From: Desulfovibrio sp. OttesenSCG-928-G15
GTDB lineage: Bacteria > Desulfobacterota > Desulfovibrionia > Desulfovibrionales > Desulfovibrionaceae
Direction of reading: 5' to 3'
Assembly: GCA_030266525.1 (NCBI GenBank)
Contig: JAJDIC010000006.1
Span: forward strand, 1 to 49,369
Length of the DNA: 49,369 bases
Shown: piece by piece, positions 43,339 to 49,369 of the stretch
How positions within the stretch are numbered: position 1 is the stretch's first letter
How the letters are laid out: the number at the start of each line of letters is the position of its first letter
The notes under the pieces: model-generated
Told to the model about the DNA's origin: nothing
The model's input: the letters and a program-made list of their open reading frames with translations, nothing else
Databases searched by the model: none
Position numbers and translations under genes: made by a program

Positions 43339-45939
43339 TTACCTCTTCATATTGATGACAGTTTCCAGCATGGTATCAACGGTGGTGATGCCCTTGGAGT
43401 TGGCCTGGAAGCCGCGCTGGGTTGTAATCATGTTTACGAACTCGCGTGAAAGGTCCACGTTGCTCTGTTCAAGCGAGTAACCTTGCGTTGTGCCGAAGGT
43501 TCCGGTTCCGGCCGCGCCGGAGCTGGGGTTGCCCGATGCCGGGGTTTCCGAGAACAGGTTGCCGCCTTCCCTGCGCAGGTTTTGCGTGCTGGCAAAGTCG
43601 TGCAGGGTAATCTGGTACAGCTCCAGCGAAACGCCGTTGGAGTAGTTGGCGGTAAGAATACCGTCCGGGCTGACGTTCACGTTACGCAGGTCGCCGTATG
43701 TATAGCCGTCCTGAATCTTGCCGCTGTGCTCGTAGAAGTTGTCGCCAAGACAGGTGGTGGTCACGTTCTGCAGTTCGCCTGTAGCGCCCAGGCCGTTGAT
43801 GAAGTAGCGGTTGGAGGCGGTTACTGTTTGCATGACAGGGTCAAATGTGCCCGTGGGGGCCACTGGAACGAAGCCAGAATTGTAATCTATCCTAGAGGGA
43901 ATCGCACCGGTGGTGGCAATGGTATCCGGGTCGGATTGTGACGCCCAGTAATATTCATCGGCGTTGTTGCCTTGCGCTGATGAAGAGACTCCCGGCTTAA
44001 TAGGAGAAGTATCGGCTGTTGTTACGTCAGCAACCACCGTGCCGTTGCTTGAGCTAACTTGCCAATAAAACTCAGTGGCACCTACCGGGTTCGCTTGATT
44101 GTCCCACGGTTGCGATTTCATGAAGTTCTGTACTGCGGTTGCGGAACTACCCACAGGCAGCTTGGACAGAGGGGCGGTAAATGTCGCTCCAAAGTCGGGA
44201 TATTTGGATATATCATCAACCCACACTCCATTAACGCCATCGTCGGAGTACAACTCCCATGTGCTGGACTTAAAGTCACTTGGAGCAGTAAGGCTTGCAG
44301 TAGTCGAAGCGCGAACAATATTAATTGAAGAATCACTGGTAGTGTAAGTATGGCTAAGGGCGTTGCTTTGGTTTTTGGGGTTGGCAGTAATAGTGAACGA
44401 GCCGCTGTCCACGGTTGTCTGCACTTTTTGAGGGTTTGTGCCTATGATATTACCAGAAAGAGTGAGTTCCCAGTAATATTCTGAAGCATTACTGCCAACA
44501 GGAGTTGTTCCCCAGTTGCTAAGATTTGGATTGCTTGATGTACTGCTGACGGTATAGGGCTTATACGTGACCGGATCTATTACGGTACCGCTCCATTGGT
44601 ACTTACCGTTTTCCTTCACCTGTTCTTCAAAAGTTCGCGACATACCCGAAGCCTTCACCAGGTCCGTCTTGTTGCCTGCTGTGTCCACATAGGTGGCGGG
44701 CGTGTTGCCGTTCGGATCGCCGGTAAAGCTCCAGCTGTTGTTCTTGCTGCGAAGGCCCAGGTCCACGGCTACCAGCTTGCCGGTGGCGTTGACGTTGGGT
44801 TGGTCCCATACGCCGTTTTGATAAGCCTGGGAAAGGCCCGCTGTGCCGGAAAAGTTGGGGGCGATAACCGGCAGGCCGTCCGAGTTGATGGGCGCGGCAA
44901 TCCACTTGTCCAGATTTACCTTGGCGGTTGCGCCTTCGCCTGTCCACCAGTGGTCGGAAGCCGAACCATCGGTGTGCGGTACAAAAGCGGTCATGTCTTT
45001 CAGTTCGCCGTTGGACGAAAAGGTAAGCGTCCCTGCACCGAGCAGACCCTTGAGCTTGTCAGGCACGTCGGGAGTTGTGGCGGCGGTCATGCCGGGGGTG
45101 TACGTTGAGCTGAAATCACGCATGTCGTCTGCCGGGTCCATGGTGATGATGTACTCCCAGTAGCTTTCGCTGTCTGTGTATTCGTCAATGCGCGAAGTGT
45201 CGCTGTTGGAAACCCGGTCGTAATAAATGGTCAGCTTGTGCAGCTTGCCCGCTTCGTCGTACACTTCCATGGTACTTTGATAGGCATAGTTCTTCGAGCC
45301 GATGGGCTGTTCCTGCGTTGCGTCCCACGTCTTGAGCATGGAGAAGAAGGGGTCTTCCGTGTTGGTGCAGTTGTCGTCGTCACTCGCTGCCTTGGAGTTC
45401 TTCAGGTTCACGGGAACGGTCATGTTTTGCGTGGCCCGCGGCGGGCAGGTGAAGTTGTCCAGCTTGATATCCACAGGAGCGCCCGTGCCGATAATGCCGG
45501 TGGAAGAACGGTTTCCGGCAAGCTGCGAAGCGCGGTCAATGGCCCATCCTTGCAGCACGTAGCCATGCGGGTCAACCAGCGAGCCGTCCTTGTCAAAGCG
45601 GAAGTTCCCGGCCCTGGTGTAGTAAGTCATATTGTTGTTCTGCGGCTTGACCGCGAAAAAACCGTTGCCGGAAATGGCTATGTCTGTGGAAGCCGTCGTC
45701 GTTTCCAACGAACCCTGCGAAAAGTCGTTCATGACTATGCCTATGCTGGTGCCGCGTCCAACCTGACCGGTGCCCGCCGCCGTGCCTATTCCCTGATACA
45801 CGAAATCCTGAAAATCCATGCGCTGGCTCTTGAAGCCCACGGTGTTGACGTTGGAAATGTTGTTACCCACGACATTCATCTTTTCCCCATGGGCGAGAAG
45901 GCCTGAAACGCTGGTCCACAAACTTGCGGTAAGACTCAT
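43339..45939 (-). CDS. flgE: Long flagellar hook protein
   Basis: An 866-residue hook subunit, about twice the length of the Escherichia coli protein. The conserved ends are intact: KMNVVGNNISNVNTVGFKSQRMDFQDF, STDIAISGNGFFAV and YYTRAGNFRFDKDGSLVDPHG at the start, and YSLEQSNVDLSREFVNMITTQRGFQANSKGITTVDTMLETV at the end. The extra length is a large surface-exposed middle part in which xEYYW/xEFYW motifs recur. The DNA at about 43.9-44.6 kb, encoding part of this region, is visibly richer in A and T than the ends. ATG 45939 has AAGGAT at six bases. The FlgN-like gene lies 66 bases upstream on the same strand. Confidence 0.92.
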   Translation of the reverse strand: MSLTASLWTSVSGLLAHGEKMNVVGNNISNVNTVGFKSQRMDFQDFVYQGIGTAAGTGQVGRGTSIGIVMNDFSQGSLETTTASTDIAISGNGFFAVKPQNNNMTYYTRAGNFRFDKDGSLVDPHGYVLQGWAIDRASQLAGNRSSTGIIGTGAPVDIKLDNFTCPPRATQNMTVPVNLKNSKAASDDDNCTNTEDPFFSMLKTWDATQEQPIGSKNYAYQSTMEVYDEAGKLHKLTIYYDRVSNSDTSRIDEYTDSESYWEYIITMDPADDMRDFSSTYTPGMTAATTPDVPDKLKGLLGAGTLTFSSNGELKDMTAFVPHTDGSASDHWWTGEGATAKVNLDKWIAAPINSDGLPVIAPNFSGTAGLSQAYQNGVWDQPNVNATGKLVAVDLGLRSKNNSWSFTGDPNGNTPATYVDTAGNKTDLVKASGMSRTFEEQVKENGKYQWSGTVIDPVTYKPYTVSSTSSNPNLSNWGTTPVGSNASEYYWELTLSGNIIGTNPQKVQTTVDSGSFTITANPKNQSNALSHTYTTSDSSINIVRASTTASLTAPSDFKSSTWELYSDDGVNGVWVDDISKYPDFGATFTAPLSKLPVGSSATAVQNFMKSQPWDNQANPVGATEFYWQVSSSNGTVVADVTTADTSPIKPGVSSSAQGNNADEYYWASQSDPDTIATTGAIPSRIDYNSGFVPVAPTGTFDPVMQTVTASNRYFINGLGATGELQNVTTTCLGDNFYEHSGKIQDGYTYGDLRNVNVSPDGILTANYSNGVSLELYQITLHDFASTQNLRREGGNLFSETPASGNPSSGAAGTGTFGTTQGYSLEQSNVDLSREFVNMITTQRGFQANSKGITTVDTMLETVINMKR

Positions 45940-46005
45940 GGCTGTATCCTTTTTTAAAAAGTATCCGGTGTTGCAGCACCGTTGATTATGGTTTTTACGC
46001 TGTAT

Positions 46006-46437
46006 TTACGCGCTACGACGTGCGGAAGACGCCGGGCTGCCAGTTATCGTCCTGATGCGGTTCAGGGCTTTCATGCAAAGCCATTCACCGCGCTTTTTCC
46101 CGGCTGCCAGTTCCAGCAGGGCATTACCGAGTTCATCTCCCACATCCGACGCATACGCCTCCAGGCTTTGCCCCTTGAGCAGGGCTTGTACCTCTTCCTG
46201 CAGTTCCACTATGGCCACTGACAGGCGGGCGATACCACTTTCTGCGTTCAGGGCGCTTTCCATGTCAGAGGCCGTCAGAGCGTCATGCTGCGCTTCAAGG
46301 TAGGAGTGAAGCTCATTGGTGAGGTACTGCAACCCGGACAGGGCGCTTCTGATACTTTGGTACGAGTTTTCCGGATGATTCCCGGTAGCGCCGGTTGCCA
46401 TGGCAGAAGCAGGTGAATGTTGGGTGTATGAAAGCAT
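46006..46437 (-). CDS. FlgN-like helical protein (putative flagellar chaperone)
   Basis: A 143-residue soluble, mostly helical protein. The core (about 24-110, SYQSIRSALSGLQYLTNELHSYLEAQHDALTASDMESALNAESGIARLSVAIVELQEEVQALL) looks like the long antiparallel helices of FlgN-type export chaperones. The tail is basic. ATG 46437 has a very good AAGGAGA site; 31 upstream in-frame codons overlap the promoter region. It precedes flgE on the same strand, which supports a flagellar role, but the family call is tentative. Confidence 0.55.
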   Translation of the reverse strand: MLSYTQHSPASAMATGATGNHPENSYQSIRSALSGLQYLTNELHSYLEAQHDALTASDMESALNAESGIARLSVAIVELQEEVQALLKGQSLEAYASDVGDELGNALLELAAGKKRGEWLCMKALNRIRTITGSPASSARRSA

Positions 46438-46481
46438 GGGATTCTCCTTATGCGGACTATTTTGTGTTTTTATTATCAAAA

Positions 46482-46525
46482 AACATACCAAAGTATGTTG
46501 TTCGATTTGATTCGATCCATATATT
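46482..46525 (+). promoter_or_regulatory. Shared operator and promoter region between the XRE gene and the flagellar genes
   Basis: A palindrome with 7-base arms AACATAC and GTATGTT and a 4-base spacer lies at 46482-46499. It overlaps the end of a plus-strand promoter, TTGTTC (46498-46503) and TATATT (46520-46525) with a 16-base spacer. On the minus strand it lies just upstream of a GATAAT -10 candidate for the FlgN-like/flgE transcript. Autoregulation and joint control by the XRE protein are plausible. Confidence 0.5.
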
Positions 46526-46547
46526 GTCAATGGATTGAGGAGAATAA

Positions 46548-46871
46548 ATGTCTAAAACCAAGGCTTTTCTGGCAGAAAATCTGAAAGCCAGAAGAAAGGA
46601 CGCCGGACTCTCGCAGGAAGAATTTGCCGAGCAGGTGGGAATTTCAAAGGCACAGATCAGTGAAATTGAGCGGGGAATAGCCAACCCCACGATAGGCATT
46701 TTGGAAAAAATTGCCGACTACTTTCGTATTACCGTTGCCGAACTGCTGAATATAGATGATGTACTCAACGACCCCCGCCGGTTGAAAGAACATCTTGCTG
46801 GCCACCTCGACAAACTTTCCACCAGGCAGCTTCAAATTATTCTGTCGCTAATCAGGGCTACAAAAGAGTAA
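46548..46871 (+). CDS. XRE-family helix-turn-helix regulator
   Basis: A 107-residue DNA-binding protein. A Cro/CI-type helix-turn-helix spans about 8-65 (LKARRKDAGLSQEEFAEQVGISKAQISEIERGIANPTIGILEKIADYFRITVAELL), as in SinR-like repressors. A C-terminal helical part (70-107) may form dimers. The ATG has GAGGAG at six bases. It diverges from the FlgN-like/flgE genes across 110 bases that hold a palindrome. Confidence 0.9.
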   Translation: MSKTKAFLAENLKARRKDAGLSQEEFAEQVGISKAQISEIERGIANPTIGILEKIADYFRITVAELLNIDDVLNDPRRLKEHLAGHLDKLSTRQLQIILSLIRATKE

Positions 46872-47102
46872 GAGGCACGGCCTTTCCCGGCCTGACCCGA
46901 CGCGTATCACAACACCAGTTACAACGGGTTGACCGCAGGCCGTCTTCAAGGTATTAGGTCCGTGTCCCAAGCCATGGGGCGCGATTCAGTTTACTTGCGC
47001 AGTGAGCGTTTTCTGCGCATACCTTACTCATGCATATACAAAAACGGCGATTCTCTTTCGCTTTGTCTGCGTATTTTTATGCCGGACGGCAATACACAGA
47101 GC
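46872..47102 (+). other. Unassigned transcribed-looking region before a strong terminator
   Basis: These 231 bases lie between the XRE gene and a strong plus-strand terminator. A 66-codon frame inside (46929-47129) has no ribosome binding site and runs into the terminator, so I do not call it. The stretch could be an untranslated tail or a small RNA gene. Confidence 0.35.
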
Positions 47103-47145
47103 AAAGGTGCTTTCACAGCGTGGCTGTGACAGCACCTTTCTTTTT
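47103..47145 (+). terminator. Strong intrinsic terminator upstream of the Nif3-family gene
   Basis: AAAGGTGCT pairs with AGCACCTTT and, after a one-base mismatch, TCACAGC pairs with GCTGTGA around a GTG loop. CTTTTT follows. It ends transcription from the XRE side only 15 bases before the next start codon. Confidence 0.9.
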
Positions 47146-47159
47146 ACTCCGGGGGCACA

Positions 47160-48020
47160 ATGAAAGCCGCTGAAATAATTAACATTATAGAAAAAATTGC
47201 TCCCCTGGGGGCGCAGGCCCCGTGGGACGCTTCCGGCGTGCAGGTAGCGTCTTTCAAGGAAGAATGCGTACACTTGGCTGTTATGCTCGACCCGACATTT
47301 TCCTCTGTGGAGAATGCGGTGGCGGCCGGGGCGGATTTTATCCTGTCACATCATCCTTTCAGCATGCAGCCGCGTTTTCCCAATCGGGCAGACGAGTATC
47401 TGGCGGTTCTTTCCCGGCTTATTTCCCGCAATATATGGCTGTATAGCGCCCACACCTCGCTGGACGCCAGCCCGGAAGGGCCGGTGCGCTGGCTGGCCGG
47501 GGAACTGCAACTGCACAATCTCAGCCTGCTTGAGCCAACGGCTTCGCCAGAAGGCGGCGCTGCTTCCGACGCGGGCGGGGCGCAAGGCCACGGCTTTGGT
47601 TTTGTCGGCGATTTGCCGGGGGCGCTTTCCTATGAAGAATTTTGCAGCAGGCTTTCCGCCTGTCTCGGTCGGGAAGAGTGGCAGGCCTGTGGTGAAAGGC
47701 CTGCGCATGTGCATCGCGTAGCCTGTTGCCCCGGCTCCGGCGGCAGCATGTTCAAGGAAGCGCGGGCTGCCGGGGCAGACGTTTATATTACCGGCGATGT
47801 GAAGTACCATACCGCGCTTGACGCGGCCACAGCGGGAATTCGCATTCTGGATGTGGGCCATTTCATCCTTGAGGAAGAAATGATGCGCCGTCTTGCGCTG
47901 CACCTGCACGAGGTTTTGCCCATTCCGGTAACTTTTGTTCCGGGCGTTGATCCCCTTGGCGGGGAGCATGTCCGGGATTGCTGCGGAGTCGCTTCGGGCG
48001 TTCCCGCAGAAGAAGAGTAG
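47160..48020 (+). CDS. Nif3-like dinuclear metal center protein (GTP cyclohydrolase I type 2 / YbgI family)
   Basis: A 286-residue member of the widely conserved NIF3 family. The dimetal ligands are present: His64 and His65 in SHHPF, His98 and Asp102 in SAHTSLDA, and His234 and Glu238 in VGHFILEEE. Sequence GDVKYHTALDA also fits. The middle contains a variable Gly/Ala-rich part (about 128-145). The cellular role of the family is not settled. It is followed 50 bases later by the zinc-ribbon protein gene, an arrangement also found in other bacteria, so the pair probably forms an operon. Confidence 0.92.
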   Translation: MKAAEIINIIEKIAPLGAQAPWDASGVQVASFKEECVHLAVMLDPTFSSVENAVAAGADFILSHHPFSMQPRFPNRADEYLAVLSRLISRNIWLYSAHTSLDASPEGPVRWLAGELQLHNLSLLEPTASPEGGAASDAGGAQGHGFGFVGDLPGALSYEEFCSRLSACLGREEWQACGERPAHVHRVACCPGSGGSMFKEARAAGADVYITGDVKYHTALDAATAGIRILDVGHFILEEEMMRRLALHLHEVLPIPVTFVPGVDPLGGEHVRDCCGVASGVPAEEE

Positions 48021-48070
48021 AGCATGAAACGTGAACTTGTTGTAATGGTCATATACTTGAGGAGGACCCA

Positions 48071-48805
48071 TTGAGCCTTTACCTGAAACAGATTGAGCAA
48101 CTCATCTCCCTGCAAAAGGTGGATGACGAAATTCATGAAATATCCACGGAACTGGAAAACGCGCCCAAAGATCTGGAAGACTTGCGCACCCGCTTTGCTT
48201 CTGTAAGCCAGCAGCTTGCCCTCCAGCAGGATAAAATGGCCCACCTGAAAGACCAGGAAAAGCGCATCGGCCTCGAGATTGAAGATGATTCGGCCAAGTT
48301 GAAAAAAAGCAAGGGCAAACTTATGGCTGCGGGTAATTCCAAGGAATACCACGCCATGATGCGGGAAATGGATTCCATGGAACGCGTGAACAGAAACCGC
48401 GAAGAAGAAAAGACCGCACTGGCGGAAGAACTTGAGCGCCAGACCTCCATGCTGGAAGAAATTGAAGCGGATCACCTGAAACTGCAAAACGACCTCGCCG
48501 CCTGCGAGGCCAGCCTGCAAGAGCGCATGAGCGTGGCCCAGGCCACCATGGACACCCTGATGGTACGCCGCCAGGGCACGGCAAAAGAGGTGCCGCCGCC
48601 GGTATTCACCCGCTATGAGTTTATTCGCGAGCGCTTGCAGCACCCGGTTATCGTTCCGGTAACAGACGGGGTTTGCTCGGGCTGCAATATAGCCATTCCG
48701 CCCCAGAATTATATCGAGTTGCAAAAAGCGGCGCAGATACTTTCTTGCCCGAACTGCCAGCGCCTGATGTTCTGGAGCAAGCACTTCACTCCGGCTGAAG
48801 AATAA
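48071..48805 (+). CDS. C4 zinc-ribbon coiled-coil protein
   Basis: A 244-residue protein of the zf-RING_7 / CT398 type. Residues 1-165 form a long coiled coil with regular heptads (LEDLRTRFASVSQQLALQQDKMAHLKDQEKRI). A C-terminal zinc ribbon uses Cys202, Cys205, Cys226 and Cys229 (GVCSGCN, LSCPNC). The start is TTG at 48071, chosen because a perfect GAGGAGG lies five bases upstream. In chlamydiae a related protein binds flagellar/type III export factors and sigma-54, but no such link is shown here. The Nif3 gene upstream is its usual neighbour. Confidence 0.9.
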   Translation: MSLYLKQIEQLISLQKVDDEIHEISTELENAPKDLEDLRTRFASVSQQLALQQDKMAHLKDQEKRIGLEIEDDSAKLKKSKGKLMAAGNSKEYHAMMREMDSMERVNRNREEEKTALAEELERQTSMLEEIEADHLKLQNDLAACEASLQERMSVAQATMDTLMVRRQGTAKEVPPPVFTRYEFIRERLQHPVIVPVTDGVCSGCNIAIPPQNYIELQKAAQILSCPNCQRLMFWSKHFTPAEE

Positions 48806-49010
48806 ACAGGCGAACTGACCGTGACTGCGCGGCTGGTTCGTACAAAGGGCAGGCTTTTCCAATCACAGCCGCCATGTAGATAAAGCTCCGGCACCCATAT
48901 GCCGGGGCCAGGAATGGCAATTCCTTGCGGGGCGTGGGATGGACCCCACATCCTCTCGATGGCTTCATCAAAATTGGATTTGCGGCCTATGCAGTAAAAA
49001 GTTCCAAATC

Positions 49011-49369
49011 AAGGCGGGCCGGGCTGTCGTCGCGCGCGGAAGCAATTCCTGCGCGGGGAGGAAAGTCCGGGCTCCGAAGGGCAGGACGCTGGGTAACGCC
49101 CAGGGGGCGAAATCCCCGGAAAGTGCCACAGAAAACAAACCGCCCCGTTTACGGGGTAAGGGTGAAACGGTGGGGTAAGAGCCCACCAGTTGCCGTGGCG
49201 ACGCGGCAAGCTAGGTAAACCCCGTCCGGAGCAAGACCAAATAGGGAAGCGCTGAACCGGCCCGGTGAGCTTCCGGGTAGGTTGCTTGAGGCCGCAAGTA
49301 ATTGCGGTCCTAGAGGAATGACAGCCACCGCCTCGTATGTTGGCGGAGACAGAACCCGGCTTACAGGCC
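49011..49369 (+). ncRNA. rnpB: RNase P RNA, bacterial class A (3' end cut by the window)
   Basis: The catalytic RNA that trims the 5' leader of tRNA precursors. The conserved P4 5' strand GAGGAAAGTCCGGGCTCC starts near 49058 and is followed by the GGCAGG...GGTAACGCC region. The J11/12-type AGAGGAATGACAGCC block and the P4 3' strand with AGAACCCGGCTTA (49351-49363) follow. The last bases, ACAGGCC, begin the P1 3' strand and would pair with GGGCC near 49016, so only the end of P1 is missing. The 205 bases upstream hold no gene, only small hairpins; a weak TTGGAT/TAAAAA pair at 48974-49000 may be its promoter. Confidence 0.97.

Noticed and set aside
46929..47129. 66-codon frame after the XRE gene
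   Set aside because: It lacks a ribosome binding site and its end lies inside a strong terminator hairpin.

Overview
The window looks like a chromosomal segment of a sulfate-reducing or sulfite-reducing deltaproteobacterium of the Desulfovibrionaceae (Desulfovibrio / Bilophila type). This rests on the overall mix of genes: rubrerythrin, a periplasmic-sensor NtrC-type two-component pair, a RelA/SpoT gene coupled to a peptide-binding protein, Desulfovibrio-like long hook proteins, purT, and a G+C content that looks to be in the mid fifties by eye. No species call is possible from sequence reading alone. No rRNA, tRNA, CRISPR array, integrase or transposase was seen.

Layout. 0-10 kb: purT (minus) diverges from a secreted nuclease lipoprotein (plus). 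A minus-strand operon follows: peptide-binding protein, spoT/rel, sensor histidine kinase, sigma-54 response regulator. 10-15.7 kb: a large SWIM/SNF2 helicase, an exported protein of unknown function and an unknown membrane protein. 15.8-23 kb: ald and murJ on the minus strand diverge from a shikimate-kinase-like gene, a YkgJ-type cysteine-cluster protein, argS and a SPOR-domain protein. 23-27 kb: an RluA-type pseudouridine synthase with a tiny lipoprotein gene in front, rpsI-rplM, a PagL-like outer-membrane protein and rubrerythrin. 27-32.5 kb: a glycosyltransferase, an unknown protein, a Sel1-repeat protein and the yhdT-panF pantothenate uptake pair. 32.5-38.8 kb: a flgE paralog, two paralogous small lipoproteins, a membrane protein with a papain-like domain and an MFS transporter. 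39-43.3 kb: panB-panC, a cupin gene, a frameshifted AraC regulator and a small acidic protein. 43.3-49.4 kb: a very long flgE with an upstream FlgN-like gene, an XRE regulator, a Nif3-family protein, a zinc-ribbon coiled-coil protein and the RNase P RNA gene, which runs off the end.

Functional links. panF (uptake) and panBC (synthesis) both serve pantothenate/CoA supply. The histidine kinase and response regulator form one signalling pair and are cotranscribed with spoT. The XRE regulator diverges from the flagellar genes across a shared palindrome.

The most unusual signal is a family of long structured palindromes in the two convergent intergenic regions at 32.6-32.8 kb and 38.0-38.3 kb. 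Two intact copies share a conserved apex and conserved internal-loop sequences. Their stem arms differ in sequence, yet each pairs perfectly or nearly so. Two degenerate or half copies lie beside them. Other points worth checking are a kinase-like protein lacking a shikimate-binding arginine, a PagL-like protein with displaced catalytic residues, competing hairpins over the cupin ribosome binding site, and metal-ligand-rich or repetitive insertions in the histidine kinase and YhdT.
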